DNA of 64,000 nt from Marinicellulosiphila megalodicopiae (GTDB lineage Bacteria; Pseudomonadota; Gammaproteobacteria; Pseudomonadales; Natronospirillaceae), in NCBI RefSeq assembly GCF_045862395.1, contig NZ_AP023087.1:1-64000 (forward strand), in the 5' to 3' direction. Numbering within the stretch: position 1 is the first letter of the stretch; every line of letters begins with the position of its first letter. A program made the translations under genes and the position numbers. Positions 17,221-28,400 of this stretch are shown here, one piece after another. Under the pieces are notes generated by a model that searched no databases, was not told the DNA's origin, and saw only the letters and a list, made by a program, of their open reading frames with translations.

Positions 17221-18231
17221 TTAACGACCATCGGATTCCCAATCAAACAACCAAGCAGCCAACCCTAAAAACACAGCACTCATAATCAACAAAAACCAAA
17301 TATGCGATTGTACTTCCATTAAGCTTGCGCCTTCATTACTGACTTTGCGTGCGGCTGTGACAATATGAGTTAAGGGTAAAAACTCGCTGAACGTTTGTAG
17401 GCTTTTTGGCGCACCTTCTAGGGTGAACCAAATGCCACTCAAACCCATCATTGGCCAAGCTAAAATATTGAGTAGTCCGCCTGTTAATTCTTCTGATCTT
17501 GTTCGCGCTGCTATCAGTAAGCTAAAACTTGTCAGACAAAATGCGCCAACTAAAAAGATTAAAAATAAATGCCAGTATTTGCCAAACATTAATGTTTCAA
17601 AAATAAAGTGTGTGCCCAAATAAATCACACAACTTGAAAACATGACAACTAATAAACGCGAACATAAATGTGCCAAAATAAATTCACCTGATCGAATCGG
17701 CGTGGCTCGAAAGCGTTTTAATACGCCATTTTTTCGATAACGTACAATCGCGTAACCCACTCCAAATAAACAGGAATACATGATACTCATGGCAATGATG
17801 CCAGGCAGTACCCAGTCGATGTAACGAATATAGGTGCCTTCTACACTGGTTCGACTGTAGTCATGATCGTCCGCTAATAATAAACGCTCTATCATGTAAC
17901 CTTTTGGTGAGGTTCGGTTGACCCAATAATGGCGTTGGTCGATGTCTATTAATAAATCTAATTGGTGTCGTCGAATTAAATCTTCGGCGTAAGACGGATC
18001 GTCATAATGAATAAAATTTATATGTTTTAAATCCATAACAAGGGGTTTGTTGATGTACGCGTCTTGTTGACTTAATACACCCACTTGATATAAATCGTTT
18101 TGAGATTTAAAAATAAACGCAAATCCAAACACTAATAAAAATGGAAACAAAAATGACCACATAAAGGAATAACGGTCTCTAAAAAATTCTTTATTGCGCG
18201 CAGCAAAAACTGAATAAAAACGCTTAATCAT
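17221..18231 (-). CDS. ABC-2 type transporter permease
   Basis: The 336-residue membrane protein has the ABC-2 layout: one N-terminal transmembrane helix (about 25-43), a soluble periplasmic segment, and a C-terminal block of five helices with the motif KNGVLKRFRATPI, a common element in drug or daunorubicin-type exporters, plus the segment GGLLNILAWPMMGLSG. It would form the channel for the ATPase encoded immediately upstream; the genes overlap by eight bases. The natural substrate is not indicated by the sequence. Confidence 0.85.
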   Translation of the reverse strand: MIKRFYSVFAARNKEFFRDRYSFMWSFLFPFLLVFGFAFIFKSQNDLYQVGVLSQQDAYINKPLVMDLKHINFIHYDDPSYAEDLIRRHQLDLLIDIDQRHYWVNRTSPKGYMIERLLLADDHDYSRTSVEGTYIRYIDWVLPGIIAMSIMYSCLFGVGYAIVRYRKNGVLKRFRATPIRSGEFILAHLCSRLLVVMFSSCVIYLGTHFIFETLMFGKYWHLFLIFLVGAFCLTSFSLLIAARTRSEELTGGLLNILAWPMMGLSGIWFTLEGAPKSLQTFSEFLPLTHIVTAARKVSNEGASLMEVQSHIWFLLIMSAVFLGLAAWLFDWESDGR

Positions 18232-19123
18232 TTAATGAGTTTCCCGTTAATTTTATAAACAAATCATCCAAGGTACGTTGCTGGATATTGATGTGGGCAA
18301 TATTGATGTGGTTTTCTAGTAAAAATGAAATGGCTTCGGGTAAATTTTCTGTTTCTAATTCAGCGTTTTGTTTGTGAAAAATCCAGCCGTAGTTTTCTAG
18401 GGATTGTTTAAATTCAGTGATGTCTTCAATGGGTAAATTTAATACTGAACGATTAAAGTGTTTACGCAACAATTCTAAAGGCTGGCCTTGCTCTATAATT
18501 TTACCTTGATGCATGATGGCAATTTGGTCACACAATTGATGCGCTTCATCCATGTAATGGGTGGTTAAAATAATAGTTTTACCAAGTTGTTTGATCGACT
18601 CAATTAATGTCCAAAAATCACGTCGGGCATGTGGATCAAGTCCTGTTGTTGGCTCATCTAAAAAGATCACTTCAGGATCATTGATCAATGCTAAAGCAAG
18701 TAACAAGCGTTGACGTTGGCCGCCGGAGAGTTTTTTTACATCGCGATGTAAAATATCTTCTAACTGGCAAGATTGGATAATTTGGTTTTGATCAAGTGTA
18801 GATGGATATAGGTTTGAAAACAGCGCTAAGGTTTCTTTGACTTTAATGAAATCAGGTAATGCAGTGTGCTGAAACGTCATACCTATATATTGATTAAGAT
18901 GCATTTTTTTAGGAAGTGCAGGAAACACAACACTGCCACTGTCTGCTTTGCTGATGCCTTCAAGAATTTCAATACAGGTCGTTTTACCTGCACCATTGGG
19001 TCCTAATAAACCAAAGCATTGGCCTTTAAAAACATTAAAATTAATGCCGTCGACAGCATTGATGCCTTTAAAGGATTTTTTTAAATCGGTGATTTGAATC
19101 ACGATGTCTTGAAAATGAGGCAT
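18224..19123 (-). CDS. ABC transporter ATP-binding protein
   Basis: The 299-residue ATPase has Walker A GPNGAGKTT, signature LSGGQRQR, Walker B VIFLDEPTTGLD and the H-loop TTHYMDEA in correct order. The C-terminal extension (about 220-299) is of the DrrA/CcmA type found with ABC-2 exporters. It energises export through the permease encoded next, with which it overlaps. A perfect 8-base dyad lies seven bases upstream of the start codon and no Shine-Dalgarno is seen there. The product is cytoplasmic, peripheral to the membrane. Confidence 0.93.
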   Translation of the reverse strand: MPHFQDIVIQITDLKKSFKGINAVDGINFNVFKGQCFGLLGPNGAGKTTCIEILEGISKADSGSVVFPALPKKMHLNQYIGMTFQHTALPDFIKVKETLALFSNLYPSTLDQNQIIQSCQLEDILHRDVKKLSGGQRQRLLLALALINDPEVIFLDEPTTGLDPHARRDFWTLIESIKQLGKTIILTTHYMDEAHQLCDQIAIMHQGKIIEQGQPLELLRKHFNRSVLNLPIEDITEFKQSLENYGWIFHKQNAELETENLPEAISFLLENHINIAHINIQQRTLDDLFIKLTGNSLND

Positions 19124-19129
19124 AAAATA

Positions 19130-19162
19130 TTGTTAGACATGAAAAAACATCCATTCTAACAA
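19130..19162. promoter_or_regulatory. Dyad upstream of ABC exporter operon
   Basis: TTGTTAGA (19130-19137) and TCTAACAA (19155-19162) are perfectly complementary 8-base arms spaced by 17 bases. The dyad ends seven bases from the ATPase start codon, so it could be an operator or a translational hairpin. I found no second copy in the window. Confidence 0.35.
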
Positions 19163-19218
19163 CTGAGGATTTATAGCGCGAATTTATATGTGTGTTGGGC
19201 AGGGACTTTTATATGGAA

Positions 19219-20514
19219 TTAAGCGTGTTTAGCTTCGTCATCAAGGCTGTCTGTATTTTCATCAAACACACGGTATCTGCCTTTGCCTGATTCTTTTGCG
19301 TGATATACCGCAACATCGGCTTTTTTCATGATGCTAATATGATTGTCAGTTAAGTAATCGCCTTCGGCCACTCCTAAGCTTAAGCTGATTCTATAATCAA
19401 ACGTTTCAAATTCAACATTGCCTGACACATGTTCTAAAATATTTTTTGCAACAGTTTCAACGGGTAAAGGGTGAATAAATGAATCCACAATAACTGTAAA
19501 TTCATCGCCACCTAATCGACATGCAACGCCATTAGATCCGGTAGCATCTTGTAAGCGTGTGGCAATTCTTTGAAGTAATAAGTCACCAGAGTCGTGTCCT
19601 TTGGAGTCATTGACCCATTTAAAGTTATCTAAATCGATAAAAATTACTCCAACCTTTGAGTGATACGCTTGAGAGTGAGCAAAACTTCTAGCTAGCTGCT
19701 CTTTAAACATTCGTCGATTGGGCAGTTCAGTTAAGGCGTCAACATAAGCCATTTCTTCTAAAAGACTTTGGTCAGTTTCAATTTGAGAAAGCATTTGGTT
19801 AAAACCATCTACCAATTCGCCCACCTCATCATTGTATCGTTTTAACGCGCGTTGGGAGAAATCTCGATTTTCTTTAACATCATTAACCACATCTTTAAGC
19901 GCTAAAATTGGTGAAGTAATCATTGATAATAATCGATAAGTCGCAACGTAAGCCACAAATGCGCCAATTGTTCCGATACCAAGAATGCTAAATATTATGC
20001 TCCAAAATCGTTGATTTAATTCTGAGACATCAACATATAAAATCAATGCACCGCGAATTTGATCGTCTTGATAAATGTACTGATGACTGCGTAATAATTG
20101 AGTTTGAGGAAAATAGATGCGTTCAGGTGAATTTCTAATATCACATTTATAGTCATATTTGGGGTACTCAATTTTGGCCACAATTTTATTTAATGCATCA
20201 AACCCTTCAATTTCAGAAAAACGGTAAAGGCAGGCATAGAGTACATTGGTATCAAATTTTAAAGACTTTAAATTTTGGTCTGCTTGAGTGGCGTCATCAA
20301 AAGCAATTGCAGCGGATGAACGTTTGGATAATACATCGGAAATTGCTTGGTACTTTTCTATAAAATTAAGTCGGCTGTTATGTCGGTCTACAAAACTAAA
20401 GACAATAGATGTCACCGCTAACGACAGAGTTAGCAATATAGCGGCAGTGGTGACCACCTTGCGCTGTAGACTTAAATTATTAAACCAATTTCTCAAGTGA
20501 CCTCTTAACTTCAT
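19219..20514 (-). CDS. CHASE8-HAMP-GGDEF diguanylate cyclase (YfiN/TpbB-like)
   Basis: The 431-residue product makes c-di-GMP from two GTP. Order: transmembrane helix (about 19-39), periplasmic CHASE8 domain (about 45-165, with RSSAAIAFDD and LKFDTNVLYACLYRF), second transmembrane helix (about 173-195), HAMP (about 196-250), GGDEF domain (about 260-415) with GGDEF at 335-339. The product-inhibition motif RxxD is absent: the equivalent residues read GSNG. The layout and length match P. aeruginosa YfiN (TpbB), whose activity is blocked by periplasmic YfiR. The gene is divergent from the first TPS operon, whose third gene is YfiR-like. YfiB is absent here. Confidence 0.9.
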   Translation of the reverse strand: MKLRGHLRNWFNNLSLQRKVVTTAAILLTLSLAVTSIVFSFVDRHNSRLNFIEKYQAISDVLSKRSSAAIAFDDATQADQNLKSLKFDTNVLYACLYRFSEIEGFDALNKIVAKIEYPKYDYKCDIRNSPERIYFPQTQLLRSHQYIYQDDQIRGALILYVDVSELNQRFWSIIFSILGIGTIGAFVAYVATYRLLSMITSPILALKDVVNDVKENRDFSQRALKRYNDEVGELVDGFNQMLSQIETDQSLLEEMAYVDALTELPNRRMFKEQLARSFAHSQAYHSKVGVIFIDLDNFKWVNDSKGHDSGDLLLQRIATRLQDATGSNGVACRLGGDEFTVIVDSFIHPLPVETVAKNILEHVSGNVEFETFDYRISLSLGVAEGDYLTDNHISIMKKADVAVYHAKESGKGRYRVFDENTDSLDDEAKHA

Positions 20515-20870
20515 AGAATATTTTGATCTCTTAATTAACTATAGCTTGGGAAAGTTAGTTCACAAAATTTGAATGTAAATAAACTTGAATTTACGTAAAC
20601 AGTTGTAAGTTTTGAAACAGTACATTTATTCAAGCAAGTGTATGCAATATTCTGCATGATTTTTGTGCGGTCGGTCTGTTTAAAACATCTTGTTACATAA
20701 CTAAGTAAATTTACAATATTCTTTGATCTACAATTAAGAGAAGCTTCTAAAATAGTAAGATAAATAGTGAGATAAATAGCGAAGCAAATTTTATGTAGCT
20801 CTCAAACTTATTAAATCCTCAGCGGGTTTATTAAGTTGAGCTGATCTTTCATTGAACTTAGAGTGATCAT
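20515..20870. promoter_or_regulatory. Divergent promoter region of the cyclase and first TPS operon
   Basis: This 356-base region separates the diguanylate cyclase gene from tpsB copy 1. A sigma-70-like pair TTGTTA (around 20690) with TACAAT sixteen bases downstream is a candidate promoter for the TPS operon. From 20728 onward the region is duplicated upstream of the second operon, including short AAATAGTGAG-like direct repeats and the hairpin listed next. No gene is seen here. Confidence 0.4.
20805..20837 (+). promoter_or_regulatory. Conserved hairpin in the first TPS leader
   Basis: Two 14-base arms (20805-20818 and 20824-20837) enclose the loop TCAGC. They pair with twelve Watson-Crick pairs, one G-T and one T-T mismatch. 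It lies 34 bases before the TTG start of tpsB and has no following T run, so it is more likely a translational or RNA-stability element than a terminator. Confidence 0.45.
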
Positions 20871-22403
20871 TTGCAAAAACATACTGTTAACCCTAAATTT
20901 TTGAAACCACTTTATTGCGCGAAACGTCTAAGCCGTTGGTTGGTTTTGTGTCTATTACTGACCAGTACTCAGCTTTTTGCGGTTCAGGTGGTTGGGTTTA
21001 AAGCGTACCCAGAGTTTGGCATTACCAAAGAAATGTTGCAGGCGCGATTAAAGGCGGCGGTCAGTCAACAACCGATCGTCTTAGCGGACGTGGCTCGTGA
21101 TTTGACGTTGTTTTACCGAGACCAGGGTTTGAGTTTTCATCAAGTGATGGTGGTGCAAGGTAATCTTGTGTTGGTTGAGGGGCTTTTGACTAATGTTGTC
21201 GTGCCCAATTTGTTGTGGAGCGATTTAATTAATGATGCCCTTGCGGATTTAAAAGGCAAGGTGGTGTTTGAGCCTCGTATGCGCAATACGTTATTAAAGT
21301 TTAATCACTGGCCTGGCATTGAGTTGTTTTCTTTTTATTCCGTAGCTGACAGTAATGGCGGGGTTAATTTAAACGTGATTGTGAAGGCATCCAAAACGAT
21401 AAATCTGCAAACCAGTGTGGATAATTTTGGTGCCGAGTCATTAGGCAAACATCGGTTACTGTTTAACGCCAATGCTTATAACGTGCTGGTAAGGCCTAGC
21501 CAATTGGGCATTAGTGGGCACGTCAGTAATGCGTCGAATAATTATTCACTGAACATGAATTTACTTAAATACCAAAAGTTTGATCAACTGTGGAAAGTTA
21601 ACCTCAGCGCCCAGCGGTTGTCTTTGGATAACACTGGGCAAATTTTGGATTTAGAAGGCTCGAATCTTTCTGCCAAAGTCGCCGCCCAGTGGAACTTACA
21701 ACCCAGTGCCTTAAAAAGTAACTCTAGGCAGCTGTGGTTTCGCTACAGCCAAAGTGAATTGAGCAGCATTTATAACATCACCAGTTTAAATAAATCCAGT
21801 GATTATCTGCAATTTGGAGCGAGTTATTCGGCCAGTTTTTTATCGCCCAATAACAAAAGCCAAGTGAATGCCGACACCCAGTGGATTGCAGGTTACACCT
21901 TAAAACAAGATACGTCAGAGCCAAATGCACTGTGGTCGGGCAAGGTAAAAATGAACAGCACTTGGCGACACACTTTAACGAAAGGGTTGTATCGCAACCA
22001 AGATGTGGCCTTGGGTTTTAGCGGACAATTGGGGAACCCAAATATGCACAGTTCCGAGCGATTTTCATTAACTGGACAGGGTGGTTTGACTCAATTTGAG
22101 CCCTCAAAAGGCAGTACCGAGCAAGCGTTGTTGTTGGACGCTAAGCTGTTTGCGCTTCAAGGTAATGTCAACGCACTGACTTATAATTTAGTTTTCAAAG
22201 CCCAAGCAGGATTAGGCTACAGCAAACCCACCGACGATGCCGAACTGATCATTAAACTGTCAGGCGCATCGGTGCAATCTAATGTGAGCTTTAAGGATGT
22301 TTCATTACAAGCCAGTTATGAACAACCCATCGTCGTGCCAGATGACGGATGGGATCAATCCGGACAAGTGTTATTTAGGGTGAGCTATGAAACGCAATTT
22401 TAA
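20871..22403 (+). CDS. Two-partner secretion transporter TpsB (FhaC/ShlB family), copy 1
   Basis: The 510-residue product would be an outer-membrane beta-barrel that exports the TpsA encoded next. After an N-terminal signal (hydrophobic residues about 24-38, cleavage near LFA-VQ) come two POTRA-like segments (about 39-110 and 112-185), then the barrel, beginning with TSVDNFGAESLGKH, a TpsB signature, and ending with Phe (RVSYETQF), as outer-membrane proteins do. The usual VRGY/F motif of loop L6 is not evident; the likely place reads ERFSLTGQGGLTQFE. The start is a TTG (20871) with AGAG upstream and no in-frame ATG nearby. It overlaps tpsA by 17 bases. Confidence 0.88.
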   Translation: MQKHTVNPKFLKPLYCAKRLSRWLVLCLLLTSTQLFAVQVVGFKAYPEFGITKEMLQARLKAAVSQQPIVLADVARDLTLFYRDQGLSFHQVMVVQGNLVLVEGLLTNVVVPNLLWSDLINDALADLKGKVVFEPRMRNTLLKFNHWPGIELFSFYSVADSNGGVNLNVIVKASKTINLQTSVDNFGAESLGKHRLLFNANAYNVLVRPSQLGISGHVSNASNNYSLNMNLLKYQKFDQLWKVNLSAQRLSLDNTGQILDLEGSNLSAKVAAQWNLQPSALKSNSRQLWFRYSQSELSSIYNITSLNKSSDYLQFGASYSASFLSPNNKSQVNADTQWIAGYTLKQDTSEPNALWSGKVKMNSTWRHTLTKGLYRNQDVALGFSGQLGNPNMHSSERFSLTGQGGLTQFEPSKGSTEQALLLDAKLFALQGNVNALTYNLVFKAQAGLGYSKPTDDAELIIKLSGASVQSNVSFKDVSLQASYEQPIVVPDDGWDQSGQVLFRVSYETQF

Positions 22404-25400
22404 TTTTATCAGGGTAAAAGTGATTCTGTTGCTGTGGTTGGCCGCATCACTTGCTTTTGCAGCGCCTGAACATGGCGAAGTGATCGAAGGCAGCGCGAAT
22501 ATTACTCAAAATGCCAATCTCACCACCATCACCCAGCACTCAGACCAGGCGCTCATTGAATGGCAAACCTTTGATATTGAACAGGCAGAAACCGTTGAAT
22601 TTGTGCAGCCTGACAGCCAGTCATTAATTATCAACAATATTGTCGGCGGCGACACCAGTTATATTATGGGTGAGCTTACTGCAAACGGCCAAGTGGTATT
22701 GATTAATCAACAGGGGTTTGTGTTCACCGGTGGCAGTTTTATTCAAGCCGATTCCCTAACGATTGCCGCGGCAGATTTACTCAAAGACGAGTCCGGAAAT
22801 TGGCTGCTTCAGTCCACATCCGACCACGCTCAAATACTCAATGCAGGTAAAATAGAAGTGCAAAATGGCCACTTATTATTAATGGCCAATCAAATTATTA
22901 ATACCGGTGACATGATTAATCACTTTGGTGACATCACCGCCATTGCCGACCAAGGTGGATTTTATGGGCTGGATCCAACAGGGTTAACCTACTTAGCCTT
23001 GCCCAATGAAATGACCAATAATCAAGCCACGTTGATTGATCAATCGGGAAATATGCACGCAGAAAATGGCTCCATTGACTTAAAAGTGATCAGCCGAAAC
23101 GACGCATTAGACGCCATGTTAAACCATCAAGGAACCAGCACAGCAGGCTTGATGGATTCCAATGAAGGAGAAATGATACATTTTGAAGCAGATAATATCG
23201 TGATTCAAAATGAAGTCATGGCGGATCAAATTAATATATTAAGTAAATACTCACTATCAACAAATGATGCAAAAATAGGCTTTAAATCAAGTCGTATTGA
23301 ATTAAATGCCGACAGCATCCACATCAAAAACAGCCAGATTAATGCCGCTAACACCCACAAACCAGGCAGCATCAAAATCGGTGGCATGCATTTAAGTAGC
23401 GACAAACAAGCAAGTAAAGTGATCATCGATCGGCATTCTATTTTAGATGTGTCAGCACAGAACCAAGGCAATGGTGGCGATGCCGTCGTATGGTCAAAAC
23501 AAGGTACGCATTTTACAGGCAAAATATACGCAACCGGTGGCAGTCAATCAGGTGATGGTGGATTCGTAGAAATTTCAGCCAAACAAAATTTACACTTTGA
23601 TGGTCATGTTGACACTCGAGCAGAAAATGGAAATTGGGGCACATTACTGTTAGATCCAGATATTATCATCATCACCGATGGATCAGGCGGGGCAGACGAT
23701 GCGCAAATCAGTGGCGACGGCGCAACGCTGGCCAATGAAGATGCGATGAGCACTTACACTATTTCCGAACAAGCTTTAGAGGCGGCATCGGCGACCTCCA
23801 ACATCAGCTTATACGCCACGCATTCGATCATCATCAATGACCTGTCAGATGACACACTATCATTAGCTCAAACGGGCACCGTGACCTTAAATGTAAATAA
23901 CTCCGATAACACCAAAGACAATGGCTCTGCATACATCACGATGTTGGATAAAAATGACACCATAGAATTAACGGGGTCAGGGGATTTAGAGATCCAAGCC
24001 TCAGGCCGCACGACAAATCTAGGGGAAGTGAGTGTTGATATAGGAAATATCAACAAACTGAGCACGGGTAATATTTTAATCACAGCCGATCAAATTGACG
24101 ATGGAGCGGATGACAACGTTGGGCGAATGATTATATCAACGGGTGATATTGATGTAGCAAGTGGCGGTATTGTTTTTAGATCGGACAATAATGACTCAAA
24201 TGTGGGGTCGCAATCTGTTGATGTAACGGTTGGCGATTTAACAGTCACCGCTGCAGTGCAAATTCATCTTAATAGTCATGACGCTATCAACCTAAGTACA
24301 CAAACATTTACTTCAACTTTAAATGCAGGGGATGCATTGCAACCATTATTGACCTCAGGAACATCCGAGGCGCGTTATACCATGAACGGTAATTTTACTT
24401 CTTCAGGTGGAAATTTGAATCTAAATACAGATTATTTAATTTTAGGGTCAGATGTCTTATTAGATGCCGGCAGTGGATCGTTAAACTTGTCAGGAATTTC
24501 GACAAGTTTAGATGGGCAGAATAATAACTTTACAATAAATACAGCAGCGTCAACAAGTTTACTAATTGATTGGGCTGATGTAACTAATGTTAATGAATTG
24601 CATTTATATGGTCAGGTCGATTATTCATTTGGTAATACATTTGTTGGCGGTGCACTCAATTTTAATCAAACCAATTACGATAAATTAGCTTTATCAAGTT
24701 CGACAATAAAGTTAGAAACTACCGAAAATTTTACAAGTACAAATTTAGACTCAAATAACACAAATTTGATTGTTTTATTTGATACTGATCAAACCGGAGA
24801 TTTAATTTCTGTTACAGACTTTGATTCAAATAATGGTGATATCACTTTTAATATAAATGAAAATACAACATTAACTAATATTAATATTACCAATGGTGAT
24901 TTAACTTTATCAAATATCGATAACACTAAATCTGTAGGGGTGGGTTCATCTTTGGGTGCACATGATTTGATATTTGACAATGCAACTATCAATAGTTGGG
25001 CGGCTCAAAATGTTGTCATGCAAAATGCCTCGCAATATACTTTCAATAATGTCACGCATACCTCAAATTTTGTAATAGGTGATGGAACTCAAGCTGTTTC
25101 GTTTCAATCATTGGGAAATACAGTTAATGGATTAGATGTTAATGCTAGTCAGGTCAATATTTTCGGTCAAGTTACAACGACAAGTAATGATTTAAATTTG
25201 ATATCAACAGGTGGTTTAAGTCTGAACGATGATTTGACTTCTGCAGATGATATTCTTCTATCGGTAAGTACGTTTGTAGGTTTGGGGAGTCAATCAACCT
25301 TTACCGCTGTAAATAATATAGATACTCAAAATGCGGGAATTTATGGATCAGATGATTTGGTATTTATTGGCGGCTCAAGTATGGATTTAGGTGTTGTGAG

Positions 25401-28400
25401 TATTGGTACTGCAAACCTGACTATTAACCTTGATCAAAATGCTGGATATATAAATAACAAAGTACATTTACGTAACGGTATTACAGCAGGTGCTGTCATT
25501 ATTGAATCACATGGAATGTCTGCAACGACGCCAGATGATTATTTTATTGCAAATAGTACAATAACCGCTAATTCTTTAAGTGTGACCAATTTTGAATCTT
25601 TAGAGTTAAGAGGTGATTTGATAATTATAGGTGATATTGAATTTGATGCGTTTGATTTTTCATTTGATGGAGATATTCAAGCAAGTGAATTAAGCATATC
25701 CAGTTTGGATCCAGTAATTGCAGATCGAAATAATATCCAAATAATAAGTGATTCCATTATTACGGTGGATGATTTAATTATTAATACTGGAATACAAAGC
25801 TCAAACGATTTAGAAATCAATATTCAAAATCCAACGGCGGATGTCACATTGGAAAATATTGAAGTGACGGGAGCTGACTTAACTATTGCAGTTGATAATT
25901 TTGGATTAACGTTAGATCAAGTGGGCGCAACGAATATTAATCTTAGTAATAATAATACGGGAGACTTATTTTTAAATTCAATAACTGACGGCAGTCAAAT
26001 ATCGATAACGAATTTTAATAATATTGATATTTTAGAAGCTTTAAATTTGGCGGGATTGGATATGACATTTAATAATGTCTTATCTTTGCAAAACGATATT
26101 ACTCTAGCCTCCGATTTTATTATAAATTCTGGACAGGTAGAGGTTGACGCGGACTCAAGTATTACAGCTAATAATATTGAATTAATAAATGTCGTTTCCA
26201 ATAATGATTCAAACTTAATTCTAAATGCAACTGGTGATGTGTCGGCTTCGATGATTAATTTGGGCACTGGTAATATAGAGGTACACTTAGATAAAGATGC
26301 ATTATCGGTTTCCAATTTTGATATGAATGGCGCAATTACAGCTGGAAGTATCTTGATTGATTCTCACTCAGTTACTTCTGGAACAGTAAATGACTCTGTT
26401 TTATTTGCAGGGGCAATTTCAGCTAATCAAATAACAGTGAATGATATATTAAATATCGATTTACAAAATGATTTGATTGTCTCAGGAGATATTGCATTAA
26501 ATAATTCAGCAGTATCCATTTCAAATAATACAATTATTGATGGCGCGTCCGTTATTGTGGGTGACATAACTTCGGTTAATGATTCTTCGGTTCAAATCAA
26601 TAGCTTGGGTGACATTATATTAAGTAATGTGAATATTGGCGCGGGGGATCTAACTATTGATTTGGATCCTAATGCGTTAATTGAAAGCACTTTACATTTA
26701 CAAGGTAGTGTCGATGCAAATTCTTTATTAATTGAGGCGCAAAATTTAAATGCTTTAGCAAATAATGATCATTTAATAATAGATGGAAATATACAGGTTA
26801 ATGATTTATCAGTGACAGGGTTTACAGATATTGACATTGGTGCTGATATTACTTCTGTAACGAATTTAGATTTACTTGATGCTAATCTGATTATTACTGA
26901 AGATGTGATACTGACTTCAGAAATTATGGAATTAAGTAATATTACTACCTCTAATGATTCAAATTTAACTTTGATCGTTGATAAAGATTTGGATCTAAAT
27001 AATGTGAATTTAGATCTGGGTAACTTGAATGTAAATATAGATAATACAGGCACAAGAGCATCAACAGTTAATTTAGATGGCCAAATTGATGCAAATATTG
27101 TGAGTTTTGTAGCGCATGAAAATTCAATGAATGTACCAACGGATATTTTTAATCAAAACTCTAATATTAATGCTAATGATTTATCGATTACACAATTTGG
27201 TAGTCTAAATTTAAAGGCAGATATGAATGTTGCAAACGATGCTTTGTATTCATCGGAGCAAATTAATATTATTAATAACATTCAAATCGATGCAAGCAAT
27301 TTAACAATGGATAATTTGGTGTCTTCAAATAATTCAAATATTACTTTAAATATTAATGAAGTACTAACATTGGAAGAAGTTTCTATTGGTACTGGGAATG
27401 TAATAATAAATATTGATTCAAACGCTGAAAGTATAGGTCACGCAAATTTAAATGGTGCGATCACTGCAGGTGATATAACAATTAGTGCACAGGATCAAAT
27501 CACATCAACTTTAAATGACTCTGTCATAATTTCAGGTCAAATAGATGCCAATAATTTAACATTAAATGATTTTGCAAATACCATTATGAATGGAGAGATT
27601 AATTTAAATGGTAATCTTGATATTGACACACTGTCATCGCAACTTGGGGCAAATATAACGGCGAATGAATTTATACATACTAGTCAAGATTCAAGTGAGA
27701 TAACTATTAGTAATGATGTTGTTATTAATGTAAATGATTTTTCAAAAGATTCGTTAATAACCGGAAACTCAGATTTAACCTTAAATATATTAAACCCTTC
27801 AGGTGCGGTTAACCTTGATGATATTATACTTATTAACGGTGATTTAACATTACAGATCCAAAATACATCAGATGTTTCGGTCGAAAATATTGGTGCTGAC
27901 AATATTGAAATCAACAATAATAATACTGCCGATTTAAATGTTGGATCAGTGGTAGATCAAAGCCAACTTGATATCGACGGCTTCAATAATGTTACGTTTA
28001 CAGATGATTTGATTTTGGCAGCAATTGATGTTGATGCAATTAATGACATCATTCAATCAGATGGCAGTAAAGTGGAAGTAAATGATGGAATTTTAAATTG
28101 GAATGCGGGGGATGATATTTATATTACTCAAATAGTATCCAATAATTCTGATGCAGATACCGTCAATATTGATGCCGGTAATTCTTTGGTTGATGTCAAT
28201 GATACTCAAATTGATTTTATTGTTGAAAACAGTGAGGTATTAAATATTACAGTATCAGGTGGAGTGCCAAGTAATTTAGACGATTTTGTGATTGAATATA
28301 CTGAGGCAGTTATTCCTGAAATTTCCATTCCAGATATTGATATCATCCAAGATTTAGTAGAGGGTGTGTTAACTCAGCCGAACAAAGATATAGATGAATC

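Larger units (their letters stand above)
20728..24235 (+). repeat. Long direct repeat, copy 1 (leader, tpsB and TpsA secretion domain)
   Basis: About 3.5 kb, from CTACAATTAAGAG in the leader to the middle of tpsA, is repeated at 29269-32768. By eye, about 20 base differences are visible outside one small leader indel (8 bases). Differences become denser toward the 3' border and identity then stops abruptly within a few codons. The left border is also sharp. Most differences in tpsB are silent; only Ala202Val is not. Confidence 0.93.
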
